30,055 bases of DNA from Terana coerulea (GCA_024811115.1 JAKOGH010000140.1:1-30055), one strand, 5' to 3'; numbered from the stretch's first letter, positions 1-10,847 are shown. A program made the numbers and translations. Notes: a model not told the origin generated them from the letters alone.

Positions 1-519
1 TCGGCAGGGTGTGGGCGGTGACATGTGTGCTTATTGCTTGCTTAGGTCGGTATCATTCAGTATCCTCTCCCGCTGTCTTGTACATGGATGAAGAGACAAC
101 ATCAGTGCGCCAGCTCGGCTGCTCCAATTGAGCTGTGCTATGCCAGGCGGCTGTATGCTGTCGCTGTTGGACTTGAGGAGCATATACCTCATGTTATTGA
201 GAGGGTTAGAGGGCTCTCGCTCACAATTGTACAGCTCAAATTGTCAGATATTTACCATGTATGTAGATAGGTACCACATAAACATAAAAAGTGGATACAT
301 AACTCTGAGCCCTGGAGTGTCCAGAAAGATGTGCTGTGAGTCCGTTCTGGTCCTTACAAATGTGCTTGTGAATGTAAGTGCATGGATCATATGTACCCAG
401 CTGCAAGGAGTACAGAGTAGCACAGACCGATATGGCACAAGACGCCGAAGGTCTGGATTGGTACGTGGGGTCTGAGCGGTACAGAACCTTGGCTGGGTGG
501 TCTGATAAAATATTTTTTC
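1..519. other. Intergenic, no gene recognised
   Basis: I see no reading frame with coding character, no RNA gene and no clear repeat. Short open frames on both strands overlap each other and show no recognisable motif. The right end may extend the diverged repeat that is clear from about 520, because a weak resemblance to 1770-1915 continues leftwards. Confidence 0.5.
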
Positions 520-1040
520 CAGATGCACATCGCCTACGGGACCGACCCCGACCTCCAAAGCAATGCAATATACGACGTCCGTGCGACCGTATGTTGTAGC
601 CCTGGTGCTCGCTACATCTTGCTCCCGTACAATATCGGACCACGGCGAAACCAAAGCAGTGAGTACATTCACTTCAAGTTCACGCTTGACATCGACAAAT
701 TCTAAAATTACTCCTCAGTCTAGATCGCCTGGTAAACAGAAAGTAGTCGTGCCGACTTTTGTAATGTGGCTCCTGAACACTCAGTATTGGACGCGTTGTC
801 CAAGATAATTGCCACCGCCGAAATACAGTTGGTTGACAGGCTGGGTGCCGAACGTACCTTGCTGCGATCCGCAATACGGCGCGCGGCTGGACGTTGAGTT
901 GTGGGGAAACATGTTCTGTTTAAGAACCTCGCCGGTTCGTGGCTTATAGAGGCGAGAGGCCTATAAAACCTGGAAGAGCTTGGGCAACACTAACCTTAGT
1001 GGTATGTTGAATTCGCTACGGCAAGCCGCAAGCACTGCGC
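520..1040 (+). repeat. Diverged copy of the secreted-protein gene's flanks, gene body absent
   Basis: Positions 520-968 align by eye with 1915-2355, the region directly upstream of the secreted-protein gene. Shared blocks include 'gggaccgac', 'tacatcttgc', 'ggaccacggc', 'gccgaacgtacctt' and 'gcgcgcggctg', and both end in 'gcctataaa'. Only 39 bp after this TATA-like box, positions 1001-1040 match 3571-3610, which lies downstream of that gene, at about 30 of 40 bases with mostly transition differences. The stretch therefore resembles a promoter fused to a 3' flank with about 1.2 kb of gene body missing. A pair of old long terminal repeats is an alternative, but the downstream match fits loss of a gene copy better. 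The alignment was made by eye. Confidence 0.5.
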
Positions 1041-1914
1041 AGAAACCACTGGCATATATGTATTACTAACCGTGGGAAGCCATCACTACTGCCAAAGAAT
1101 CACTGGATCTCCTGCAATCGACTCCTGCTCGCAGCTCACTCGAGCTCCGCACCCTTTGCTGGCTTACGCATGGACTCTCTATAGCTAGGACACCAGCACT
1201 CTCAATATTTAACAATATCCTACATCACCATTGACGGACGATACACGCTCGCCATGGCTGACTATCCTCTCACCCAACTCGGAAGAACGGAGTCGACTGA
1301 CTGGGGAGCTGGGCGACGCATGTATGTATGTCTCAGGTTGCGCCGAGGCCTTTGAGCCAGTACGTGAGCCGGTACGTACACAGCATCTTTACAATGCGGC
1401 TGAGATCTCCGCTCAGTTCCCGAATCTCAGGTGCCAGAGCCAAGCGAATGGCAGTTCATGAGAAACGTGCGGCAGAAAGCGCCACGAAGGGCTTGCTTGC
1501 CGCGTCCCAAATGCGTCAGTGAATAGCCAGCTTGGAGATATTGTATGAACACCTTTCCGTCTTCTGGTGAGTAGTCAAGCCTGCAATGAGCGTTGACTAT
1601 GTTTACTGTTCGTTTTGGGGTATCATTTGCGGACCAGTTGCAGTTATTCACTGCCAACACAATCTTCTCCCGGCGAGTACGGACTTTCCATTGCTTGAGA
1701 TGCACGTGGGCTCATATTGAATAGGAAGGCGGATGCATTACGTTCAATGTATGCCAGAAAGGCACCCGTGCGCGGGTGCCACTTGGAACTTCTGTTGATA
1801 AAGCGATGCACTTGCTCTTTCGGATACGGAGCGATGTCGCATAAGCATGCTCGCGGTGCGCTCGACGGCATAGCCGCCAGGTACGGACAATCATCAACGA
1901 CAGAGAGGTGTGAT
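1041..1914. other. Intergenic, no gene recognised
   Basis: Several short overlapping frames occur on both strands (for example 1231-1461 on + and 1644-2204 on -). None has a recognisable domain, a signal peptide or a consistent splice structure. I treat the stretch as non-coding or decayed. Confidence 0.45.
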
Positions 1915-2452
1915 CGACGCAGCACATCACCCACGGGACCGACTTCCAACCTCCAGAGCCATACAGCGGACGACATGCGTGTGACTCCCTTGGTGGCCCT
2001 GCAGCTTCCTACATCTTGCATCCATATAGAACCGGACCACGGCAAAACACGCATGGCAAGTCCATCTCTCCAACCTCGACATTGACAAGTTCTAAATGTA
2101 CTTCTCAGTCTGGAGCATCCTATAGACAACAGCAGCCGTCCAGATATTCGAAAATTGGTTCCTGGGTACTCAGTCTTTGACATGTTGGCCCATATCCTTC
2201 TCACTACCTACACATTGTCGCTCGACAGGCAGAGATGCCGAACGTACCTTATCATGATCCGCCATACAGCGCGCGGCTGAACAATGGAGTCTGAGGAAAC
2301 ACGTTCTCTCCATGGCCCTAGCCAGACCGTAGTATACTAAAGCCAGCCTATAAAGCTAGTCGGGATGAATGTAAGTCTCCAGCAGCTTCAGCAGCCTCTG
2401 GAAACTCGACTGAACCCCAGTGCCTACCGTTCTGACTACTCCCCCCTCCAGA
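1915..2452 (+). promoter_or_regulatory. Promoter region of the secreted-protein gene
   Basis: This segment lies directly upstream of the ATG at 2453 and is the better preserved partner of the diverged repeat at 520-968. It contains a TATA-like box at 2349-2355 (TATAAAG), 104 bp before the start codon, and a pyrimidine-rich stretch just before the ATG (ctcccccctccag). That two diverged copies keep the TATA region and several blocks suggests these blocks once mattered for expression; this is inference. Confidence 0.5.
2349..2355 (+). promoter_or_regulatory. TATA-like box, secreted-protein gene
   Basis: TATAAAG lies 104 bp before the start codon at 2453. The matching copy upstream is TATAAAA at 962-968. 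Spacing is plausible for a fungal core promoter with a 5' leader of about 70 bases. Confidence 0.5.
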
Positions 2453-3384
2453 ATGCTCTCTATCAAGTCTACGCTCGCCGCTTTTGCTCTCGTCGCCGTC
2501 GCCTCCGGTGCTGTCACGCCCAGTACGACGTCCATTGAGCATGCAGTCCCATCCAGACAACTAACAATACCTTTCCCATTAGCCCGCAGGAGAGTTCTGT
2601 GCGAGGGTGCAAAGATTGCTCACACCGAGGAGCTCGACGGCGGGATACAATCGACCAGATGGGAGTGCCCCGAGGGGTCTATCCTCACCCCATCTCCCGC
2701 TGCAAAACGCGTTGTGCGGAAGGAAGTGTCGCCCTTCACCACGAACCTCACCGCCCGCCAGTTCCAGAACTGCGTCGGCGGAGCGGCTGACACGGAGTGC
2801 GAGTGCGCTGTTCTCTGTACGTTTATTGCATGCGCTATGCTGCGACGACACATTCTCACCAACACATCGTGTCTCTGACAGGCGGTCCTCTGCCCTTCTG
2901 CGAGACCACTACGTTTAGCAAGCCCACCAACGCCGACTGCAATTCCCTCTCCGCGGCTCTGCAGAGCATTTGTGAGTGTTCCGTATTATCCCTGCATGGA
3001 CGGCCGCTCACAGCGGTTTCCCACAGCCGGCTCCTTCTTTGTACCGCCCGGCAACTTCCAGGCGTTCTCCATTGGTTCTTGCGAGGTCTTCTGGGCCAAT
3101 GCGGCCACAGGCACGCTAGAATATTGCTTCCAGAGCTTGGTATGGACTACTATACTCGAAAACGCTGTTGCCGAGTGCTGACTATCTCGGGTGCTATAGG
3201 CGAGCCTTACTGCCGCGTCGTACGTAAACTGCATCGAGCTCGGGGGCGGCAGCAATGGAGGATGCATTGGCGACGATTTCAAGTACTTCGCAGAGTATGT
3301 TCCCTGCCACTTCCTGTTATGTTCTTGCTCATACATGGCATATCTAGGGTTGGCCTCACGGGCTCGCAGATCTTTGTACCTTGA
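2453..3384 (+). CDS. Small secreted cysteine-rich protein, function unknown
   Basis: Six exons give a 212-residue protein: 2453-2522, 2583-2816, 2882-2971, 3027-3139, 3200-3294 and 3348-3384. The introns are 50-65 bp with GT-AG ends, and intron 1 carries a clear CTAAC branch motif before TTAG. The reading frame stays open through every junction. Residues 1-21 form a typical signal peptide (MLSIKSTLAAFALVAVASGA). The mature part has about a dozen cysteines, including a CEC pair, FCETTTF and YCFQSL, and a glycine-rich NCIELGGGSNGGC region near the end. There is no membrane segment after the signal, and no lysine-arginine-rich tail. The protein is probably exported, with disulfide bonds. I do not recognise a named family. 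It converges with the polymerase gene downstream. Intron 1 is the least certain call, because the frame is also open through it. Confidence 0.75.
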
Positions 3385-3865
3385 AGTACCCAAATGTACA
3401 TCATCTTCGAGGAAAAGAAAGCCGGACTTAGTTCAATCGTTTATTCCAACGTGAACTTTATGATCCAGCCTCACACGTGTATATAACACTATTGCAAAAC
3501 ATATTCGAGGGTCGATTAAACTGTACGTCGAAAGATAGGCATGCCCTGCCTCGTACGTGCCAATCCCAGTAGCATGTCGGATTCATGACGGCAGGCCACA
3601 AGCACAGCGCGGATGTGCACATGAGTCGTGGCGGAGTTCCATTGATAGTAAGCGGTAGTAAGCTCTAAACGAATATACTGCGATTTATGTTACAGTCGAT
3701 AGGGTAGGAGTAGGGGATGCGTGGTGAACTAACGAGATATGCATGGGTGCGGTCGAAAGCGTGCTATGATAGTAGATGTAGCAGAAAAGTCGAAGCGAAA
3801 GCGATGCCAACCAGAGAACCAAGAGCAACAGAGAATAAAGATGCGTGCGTGCGCGAAGACGTCGT
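3385..3865. other. Convergent intergenic region
   Basis: This stretch lies between the stop of the secreted-protein gene (+) and the stop of the polymerase gene (-), so it should hold both 3' untranslated regions. No canonical AATAAA signal stands out for either. Positions 3571-3610 match 1001-1040, the 3' flank remnant of the lost upstream copy. No further gene is seen. Confidence 0.5.
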
Positions 3866-6800
3866 CTATGAGAAGAAGTATAACGACCCCTTGATGGTCT
3901 TCACGTCGAACTGGCCCTTCTTCGGCAGGGGTGGTAGCAGGTCCGTGAGTGCGACGAACTTGGTGTCCTCGACATCGGGCGCGGTGCCCTGAATGAGTTC
4001 CCGCACGTGCTGCGGGAGGAAATCGAGGTTGCCGAGCCTGTCGGTGTTGTTCTTGCTGCGGCGCTTACGTTTGGGCTTTACCACTGCCTCAACGTCCGCC
4101 TCGATGACCTCGTCATCCACCTCCGGGTCGGCATCGGCTGCGGCAAGCAGACCAGCACCGTCGACGACGCCACGGTGCATCTCCCCGAGCTTCTTCAGCA
4201 ACGCCGCTCCGGTCGTGCAAAGGGCGGAGAGAGGAATCTTGTATCCTGCATAGCGCTGATGGAACTGGATTGGACCTCAGTATTAGAACTAGTCTCAACA
4301 GCAATGACTGCACGCACCTCCTCGTTGAGCTTGCCCAATACATCGGATGAGTGGAGCGCAATGAAAGTATCCCGAATGATCCCGGACATCTCGTCAACTG
4401 AGGACGGATGCGTCCAGTACGAGTCGTGAACCGAAGCGAAGGTGATGTTGCGATTCTGCGTAATAGGTTAGCATTGCAGCCGCCGCGTGATATCTGATAA
4501 CCTACCCGGCATTCAAGAGCTGTAAGCATCATGTGTGTCGCATCGAGACTGTGGATGAAGTTGGGCGGGAAGGCGGATGCCTGCTTGGCACTGTTGACAG
4601 CAGCAGGTACGTTGGGGTCGGAGATGAACACGGTCTGGATCGCGGTCATAATCTGCTTCCTCTTCGTCTGTCTATATGGTTGCACGATAGGGAGACCCAG
4701 GGGGTAGTCCAAATGACCGACGTCATTTGTTCTTTCTTGAGCCTCTTCTCACCCACAACAGGCTGGCGCTTTCGAGGGTTCGTGACCTTGAGCGCCGACT
4801 GGGCCTCGTCGATGCGGTCTCCTGGTATCGATTTGGCGATGAGCTTGGCCGCCATGTTGAGCCAGGTCTGAATGAATGTCGCGCCACTGAAGAGATCACC
4901 GATACAGTTGAGGGTCTGCAACCCACATAATTAAACCTACACTCCTTGATAAATAAATTTGTATAAGATGCTTACCACTTTTGCCAGGTATGCCGCCGCC
5001 CCCATGCCTGCTCAGCTGGCAGTAGGGTATGATCCCGTAGCTGGCGTTCAATTTGGTCGCGAGCACCAATGAATGTGACGCCGTAGACAGTGGTCATGAC
5101 CTGTCTCACAACTTTAGACCACTGCGTCCCAGCGTAAAGCACCTGCAACTTACCGTCTGCTTCACAACCTTCCTGGCGACTTTCCCTCGGAGCTGCTGAG
5201 CAATAGCGTTACCCTTCTCAGCATCCTCTTCCAGGACCTTCTCCACCATCTGAGCGACGTGTGTGTAGACATCGGAAGGACGGTCGGTGACGGCCAAGTT
5301 CACTTGCTGTGCACCACGATCGTCACCACCAAGGGCTGCGTAGTGCTGCAGACCATTACAGGTACCATCCTGGTGCACCGGCAAAGAGCTTTCGAAAGCG
5401 AGCGGATCGGGCGACTCGAGGGCTGCGCGGAGCTCCTTGCATGTTGCGAGACACTGCCATGGGTCATCTGCCTTCTTCCACCAACCACGGCCCTCCAATG
5501 GGTTCTCAGCACTGTCGTAGATGTCGCTGATGTGCTCCTCAGTCCAGGCTGCACGCTCGTCGAAGCTCGCCTTGTCGTAGCCGCACAGGTTGGCCAAGTG
5601 AATCTTCAACCACCGCAGACCGCGCTCACCAAGAGGCCTGGACTCAGCGAACTTCAGAAGACCACGGCTTAGATCGTCGCCAATATGGTTCAGGTTGGGA
5701 GGAACGGGATAGGCACGCCCACGGAAGTCGACGTTATGTGGCATATATATGGTATCACCCAGGAACTACGAAGCTCATTAGCTAGGAAAGCTATGCAAGA
5801 GGTAGTTGCGCTCACTGTTCGCGCAATCTCAATCTTGTAATTCGTATTGCAACGATCTGAATGATTGTTGGCCTTCAGCGCAACCCACTGTTTATGTCTC
5901 AGCAAGTACGTGAGCTTCGCCTTGGGATCCGTATCAAGGTCGGCAGGTTTCTCGGGTTCTGATAGGTCGTAGGTCGCTGGTGGGATCTTCCCGAGACGCT
6001 CTCCAGTATTCCATACCTTCAGGACTACGTCGAAGATCTCGCGGTTGATCTGCCAAGGGGTGCTGCCAAGGACGTCGAGACTGGCGTAGACAAGCTCGAG
6101 GTTACCCTGGGTTGACGCTTCGCGAACATAGCTCTGCTGCTCCGCCGACTCCTTGTACCGCATCACCGAAGCTGATACCATTGTTAACAGCCATTTCCCA
6201 CCGTACCACAAAGTACGTACTTTTGTTGTAGAGGTAACCACCCTGGTCGTGAGACAGCCATGGCTTGGGTTTCACAAGCATAGGAAGGTGGCGTGGATGA
6301 AGAGTTTCTCGGAGACGGTCCTTCGTCATCCGCTCGGAAACGACGGGGTTGAGCTTGAGAATGCCGAGCTTGTGACCGCGGAGGTACTCATACGAGTGGA
6401 AAAACGCGGGTTGCTCTTCGGTGACGATGTCCCCTGAGGTCTTGTCGAGCGCGGTGCGAGAGACAGTGGCGACATCCATCAGCGCATCCACCAAGAAGCT
6501 GCCGACTCGCACGCGCACCACCTGCGTCCACTCTGCCGTCCACCCCTCCGCATCCTCCATATACTTCCTAGCAGCAACGCGACGTTCATGGAGAGCGCGG
6601 TAACCGAGGTTCGAGAAGAAACTGTGATCACCGGGGCGGCCGCTGCTCGGTATTGAGATGCTATTCTTCTTACACATTTCTGCCTTGTACTCAATTTCGA
6701 CGGCCTTACCGACAGCAATCAGTGCACGAGCGGTCTTCATGCCGTCCGAGACACCACCAGTACCCTGCAGATGCATGAGTTCCAAGATAGTTATCAACGA

Positions 6801-8204
6801 GAGCTTCTCCGGCTTGATGAGAGAGAGGAACGGGCCGAGTCGCGTGCCAGCCTTGGCCTCCGCTGTAGAGACAAACATGAGGTTAGACACCCAAGGTCAT
6901 GATGAATGGCTCGACGCACTGAGCTTAGCTTCAGCCTTGATCAACTCCGCAATTTCCGCCCTGATGCGTGACTGTAACTTGAGGTGCCAGTGCCACATCC
7001 ACGTCCGTAGATCCGCGTTATCCAGCCCCTTGTTCGTCAGCCCGAGCTGCTCGAACATCTCTGCCTCGTGCTTCCATCGGTCGACCGCAACGTCATATAC
7101 GGACTCTTCCAGCAGCTTTTGTCGTGCGGCCGTGTCGTCCGGAAGGAGGCGGCGAGCGAGAGACACGCTTGCCAGGTGCTTGCGTAAGTTCACCAAGTTG
7201 AAGGGCACCTCGTACTCGACTTCCTTCGGATGCGAGATGACATCGACTTCTACAATCTGGCCCTCGGCGTCGTGTGTCACCTGCAGCTCCGGCTTCTTCG
7301 CCTTCAGTACGGGGAGAGCTTCCGGTACATCCTGAAGCGGGTCCGGCACTTGACTGCCCAGCACCTCCGCCGCACCCAGTTCGCCGACCACCTTGGACAA
7401 GTTCATGTCCACCGCCGCTCTCGACAGCGCCTTGATCGCTTTGGCGGCGTCCTCGTCTACCTGAAACGCTCGGTCTGAGACGACCAACGACGTCGGAATC
7501 CCGCGGTCCACGATGGCCTGCAGGATTTGCGTCGGGTTGTACAAGTCGATGGTGCGTGACACCGGTTCCGCGGCGTCAGGGTTGAAGCGCAGCCAGACGA
7601 GCAACATAATCGCGTACGTGTTCGCTGTCGGGGTGACGCGTTCGTTCCCAGCCTCCATAATCTCGTACAAAGCGCACGCATCCTCCACCCAGAAGTTGCG
7701 GCGCGCCGTGTCCTTCGCAGTAGCCATCTGCAAATACGCGTCCAGGATCGAGTTGTAGAGCCGTGAGCTCATGATGGGGTCGCCCGGCCTGGAGAGGCGG
7801 AGACGTTCGAATACAGCCTTGGCACGCGGAACGTCAAGCAGGTTGTGGAGACACGCGTCAATAACGGCGGCGGAGTCCTGCGTGGGCGAGTCCGCAAAGT
7901 ATAGGTCATTCAGCGGCGAAGATTGGTCGTCGGGTAGGGGCGTAGGAAGGATGGTGTAGGAAGTACGTCGGTGCAAGAAGCCAGCCATGTCGTCGAATGT
8001 GTCTGGCAAGCCCGTTTGTTGATTTTGTTTCGAGGGCATGAAGGCAGGGAAGTCGGACGACGGCACTGAAGCCGTGCCCAGAGCAGGCCCAGGAGCATCC
8101 CTCTTTTTCGTGGGTGTCGAATACAAGCGTGCCGGACGAGGCAGAGCTTGGCGAGACAGCACCGTCTCGAGTCTTTGGGTCGTACGCCGTGCGAGAGGTA
8201 TCAT
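3866..8204 (-). CDS. RPO41: Mitochondrial DNA-directed RNA polymerase (T7-like), two apparent frameshifts
   Basis: This is the single-subunit polymerase that transcribes mitochondrial DNA. Eight exons: 8204-6920, 6862-6221, 6171-5816, 5765-5154, 5100-4976, 4915-4506, 4455-4318 and 4264-3866; introns are 49-60 bp with GT-AG ends. Exon 1 starts with an arginine-rich, acid-poor presequence ending in RLYST, typical of matrix targeting, followed by the helical, PPR-like N-terminal extension. Exons 2-3 hold the N-terminal polymerase domain. The palm is clear: [12 protein letters not shown], motif [19 protein letters not shown] (Asp about 894), motif [15 protein letters not shown] (Lys about 963, Tyr about 971), [14 protein letters not shown], and motif C HDSYW (Asp about 1155). 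The end, YFFS, is family-typical. Exons 5 (125 bp) and 6 (410 bp) are each one base short of a full frame, at runs 4999-5003 and 4700-4704. With those bases the protein would be about 1322 residues. As given, a stop falls at the exon 5/6 junction. Confidence 0.93.
4700..4704 (-). other. RPO41: Apparent one-base loss in the polymerase gene, exon 6
   Basis: The gene-strand sequence here is a run of five C. The frame reads VIWTTP up to the run, and the conserved continuation [10 protein letters not shown] is found only one base out of frame. Six C would join them. This is the second five-base homopolymer in the gene where exactly one base seems to be missing. Confidence 0.75.
4999..5003 (-). other. 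RPO41: Apparent one-base loss in the polymerase gene, exon 5
   Basis: The gene-strand sequence here is a run of five G. Upstream the frame reads PAEQAWG; downstream the family-like AAAYLAKV appears only in the next frame, immediately before a good GTAAGC donor. One more G restores both the frame and the exon phase. As written, TG at the exon end joins A of exon 6 to make a TGA stop. A base-calling error in a homopolymer is the simplest reading; a true inactivating mutation is possible. Confidence 0.75.
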
Positions 8205-8963
8205 GGCTACAGCAGAAAGGTCGCTGAGCTGCGTGAGCTGTTAGACCAGCTAATCGCGCCTTGTGCGGTTCCGCAACGACAAGTGGCGACCTTTTGTCGT
8301 CGAGGGAGGGAAGGCGGAATGAACGTCGACCAGAGCAAGCGTCCGCGGAAAGTCAAAATTAATGCCGGGCGTATTTGTCAGGAACAAATACATATTTAAC
8401 TCATAAAGTTGGGTTTCGACGATCCTCAGAGCGTCAACGAAAGCGCGCGCGCTTTGACCTGCGCCGTTCTGAGTGGGGCGTGGTGACGTAGCTTCGCCGT
8501 GCGATGGACAGATCGACAGACCTACAAACGGGACTCTGTGTGGGTGGGTGGACTGCGACTGCCCTGGCGCGACTGCCCTGACGCGGGTGGACTACTCGAC
8601 ACTGTGACACATCGCGCTGACACACGCCGTCTGCAGCACCGACCGACGCGCCTGCTCTGCCCGGCCTCTGCCACTTGTGACCGCATCGAACCTCGACGCG
8701 ACCCTCCCAGCGGCTTCTTTCGACGCTTTGGCGTGCCTCGACGCGCTCCCCGCTCGCCTTTCCGCCTGCGTGCTACTGTGCTACCGCCTGCACCTGGCCT
8801 CCTCGGCCCGCACTCACGCTCTGCTGCCAGCCTTCGGTGCGTGCTACCCAGTCCTCTCACTCGTGCAGCGCTCACACCCCGCATACAGTCTGAATCTCAG
8901 CCGAACGACTGCAGCCTGAGACCGGGCGTACTGACCTCGCTGCAATAGCAGCTTGCTCGCCCG
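8205..8963. promoter_or_regulatory. Divergent intergenic region between RPO41 and the array-side frame
   Basis: This stretch separates the polymerase start codon (minus strand, 8204) from the first ATG of the possible plus-strand gene (8964), so it would drive both. It contains a perfect 16-bp palindrome at 8440-8455, an AT-rich stretch at about 8386-8408 (catatttaactcataaag) and a TGACGTAG sequence near 8484. Composition changes sharply here from ordinary coding DNA to very CpG-rich DNA. It is present without visible change in the second copy at about 22700-23458. Confidence 0.4.
8440..8455. promoter_or_regulatory. Perfect 16-bp palindrome, possible regulator site
   Basis: AAAGCGCGCGCGCTTT reads the same on both strands. 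It sits about 236 bp from the polymerase start codon, in the divergent promoter region. A dimeric DNA-binding protein could use it, but I cannot name one. The copy lies at 22935-22950. Confidence 0.35.
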
Positions 8964-10666
8964 ATGGCGAGACGTCGTCTCGCGCCGTCGCAGCCCCGGA
9001 GCTCCTTGCTCGCGGGAAGAAGATCCGTTGCCTCGCGACAAAGCGGCCGTGTCCACACTGCCACAGGTAAGCACCCGTCGTCGCATTTGCAGAAACGGAC
9101 TGGCACTGACTGCATGTCCGTAGGGGACGGGACGTCGGCGTGAGCATCAACGCGCTACGATACGACGCAAGTCCGGTCTCGTTTGCACCTTTTCGCAGCA
9201 CTTACTGACCGTCTGTTGGCTCGCAGGCATGCCGTCCATCGACGAGATGCGATACGCCGTGTCGGCGTCGCCCGCGGGAACGTTATACGTGGCTTCGCGC
9301 CATCGCCGCTCGCGGGAACGCGATCCGTCGCGTCAAGGCAAACAGGCGGCGGCGCCGTGCGTCGGCCCCGTGTGCGCTCGTTCTCACACACACTGACGAT
9401 CCGGCCGTCGCAGTGCCACCCTCTGCCCGACGTCCGGGAGTCGCTCGCGGAGCGTCATCCGTTGCGCCGGCACACAGTCGGCGGCGTCCGCAAGCAAGTG
9501 TCGACACCGTCGCCTCGCCTCGCCGGGCGCTCAGCCATGCTGTCTGCGCTCGGTAAGTGCCACACGTTCGCTCTAACAACGCGCGGTACTCACCGCGTGC
9601 ACAGGCTGTAGGCAACACCTCGCTCGCGGGACGTCGATATATGGCCTCGGAGGCGAAATCGGCGTCTCTTCACGGGAACACCGCTTGCGCACGAAGACGA
9701 CGACCGCACTCGGTCCTCACGCTCGCCCCACGGTTGGACGTTGCGTTGGCGCACGACGTCGACGCCGCCGCCGCCGCCGGGACGGCACGCCTCAAACGCT
9801 CGTCGTTGGCGCGTACGGCCGTTCGATGCTCGGTCGCGGGAACGCGATCTGTCGTCTCGGCGTAAGACCTGCACGTACAGGTAAGTGTAAATATGTAGAT
9901 GGTGCACGCAGATGATACTGACCTTGTGATTCATTTCCTTAGCTTCGTGCTCGCGGGACTTCGAATTGGTGTGTGTCCACACCGTCAAGCAGCGCTCCGG
10001 ACGTCTCGCGCGTGCCTGTCGCGGGACGTCGCCGCGCTACGTCGACACTTCGGCGCCTTACGCGCGCAGCTGCCTCGAGAGGTGAGCACTCGAGTGCGCC
10101 CGCTTCAAACGCACGCATACTGACCCATCTTGTCCTTCCCTCTCAGCCTGTACCTATCGACACGGCGCACGCAGGCCTCTGCGAAGCGCGACGCACGGCT
10201 GCATCCCGCGCTCGGCGGGTTGCTCACGCACTCGGGGCGGACAGAACTGGGGTCGAAGGGCGTCGACGGCGGCGGCGGTGAGGTGGAAGAACGCGAGGGG
10301 CGTGACACGCGGCTGCATCCCGCGCTCGGCGGGTTGCTCACGCACTCGGAGTGGGTCGAAACGGGGTCGTCGAATGCTACAGGCGGCGGCAGGCCAGGTC
10401 GAAGAACACGAGGGGCGTGGAACGCGGCTGCATCTCGCGAGCGGCGGGTTGCTCACGCACTCGGACTCGGTGGGAATGGGCGTCGCGGGGTGTCAACCAG
10501 GTCGAAGAACACGAGGGGCGTGAAACGCGCCGGCATCTCGCGAGCGGCGAGTCGCTCACGCACTCGGAGTCGGTGGAAATGGGGCTGGGGCTGGCCGAGG
10601 ACGACAAGGACAAGGGCAGACAAGCACGAGGGCAGCGGGTCACTCACGCCGTCGGACTGTGCGTAA
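8964..10666 (+). CDS. Possible six-exon arginine-rich protein, unrecognised
   Basis: Five well-formed introns occur in 1.1 kb on the plus strand: 9067-9123, 9140-9226, 9553-9604, 9881-9942 and 10082-10146. All are GT-AG, 52-87 bp, with GTAAG/GTGAG donors and mostly CTGAC or CTAAC branch motifs. Removing them leaves exons 8964-9066, 9124-9139 (16 bp), 9227-9552, 9605-9880, 9943-10081 and 10147-10666, with one open frame of 459 residues from ATG to TAA. The product is arginine-, alanine- and serine-rich with a run of nine arginines, and its last exon reads into the first satellite units (RLHPALGGLLTHS twice). No known domain is seen. Stop codons are rare in every frame of this CpG-rich DNA, so an open frame is weaker evidence than usual. 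A spliced non-coding RNA is an equal alternative. Confidence 0.35.
9005..10035 (+). repeat. Short dispersed repeat, core CTCGCGGGAACG
   Basis: Variants of a motif close to CTCGCGGGAACGCGATCC recur at about 9009, 9268, 9308, 9447, 9623, 9671, 9831, 9950 and 10018. In exons 1 and 3 of the possible gene the motif is read in one frame as LAG(T/R)RSVASRQ, but in exons 4 and 5 it falls in other frames. It therefore behaves as a DNA-level repeat more than a protein repeat. Confidence 0.5.
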
Positions 10667-10847
10667 ATGACGCGCAAACAGGCGGGAGAATGCGACGAGG
10701 ACGGAGGGCAGTGAGTGGAGGGGACCTGCGGCTGCGTCTTGCGTTTGGCGGGGTGTGCACGCCCTCGTGACTGGCAAACAACAAACTTCACAAACACCGG
10801 AGAGTGGCGAGGCCCAGACCGCGGCTGACTTCCCTGTTCGGCGGTCT

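Noticed and set aside
520..2360. Small LTR element with direct repeats at 520-968 and 1915-2355
   Set aside because: No TG...CA ends, primer-binding site or target-site duplication was seen, and the additional match to the 3' flank of the secreted-protein gene favours an old gene duplication.
8677..8919. 80-codon alanine- and leucine-rich frame
   Set aside because: It begins with GTG and shows no domain or splice context; it most likely reflects the composition of the region.
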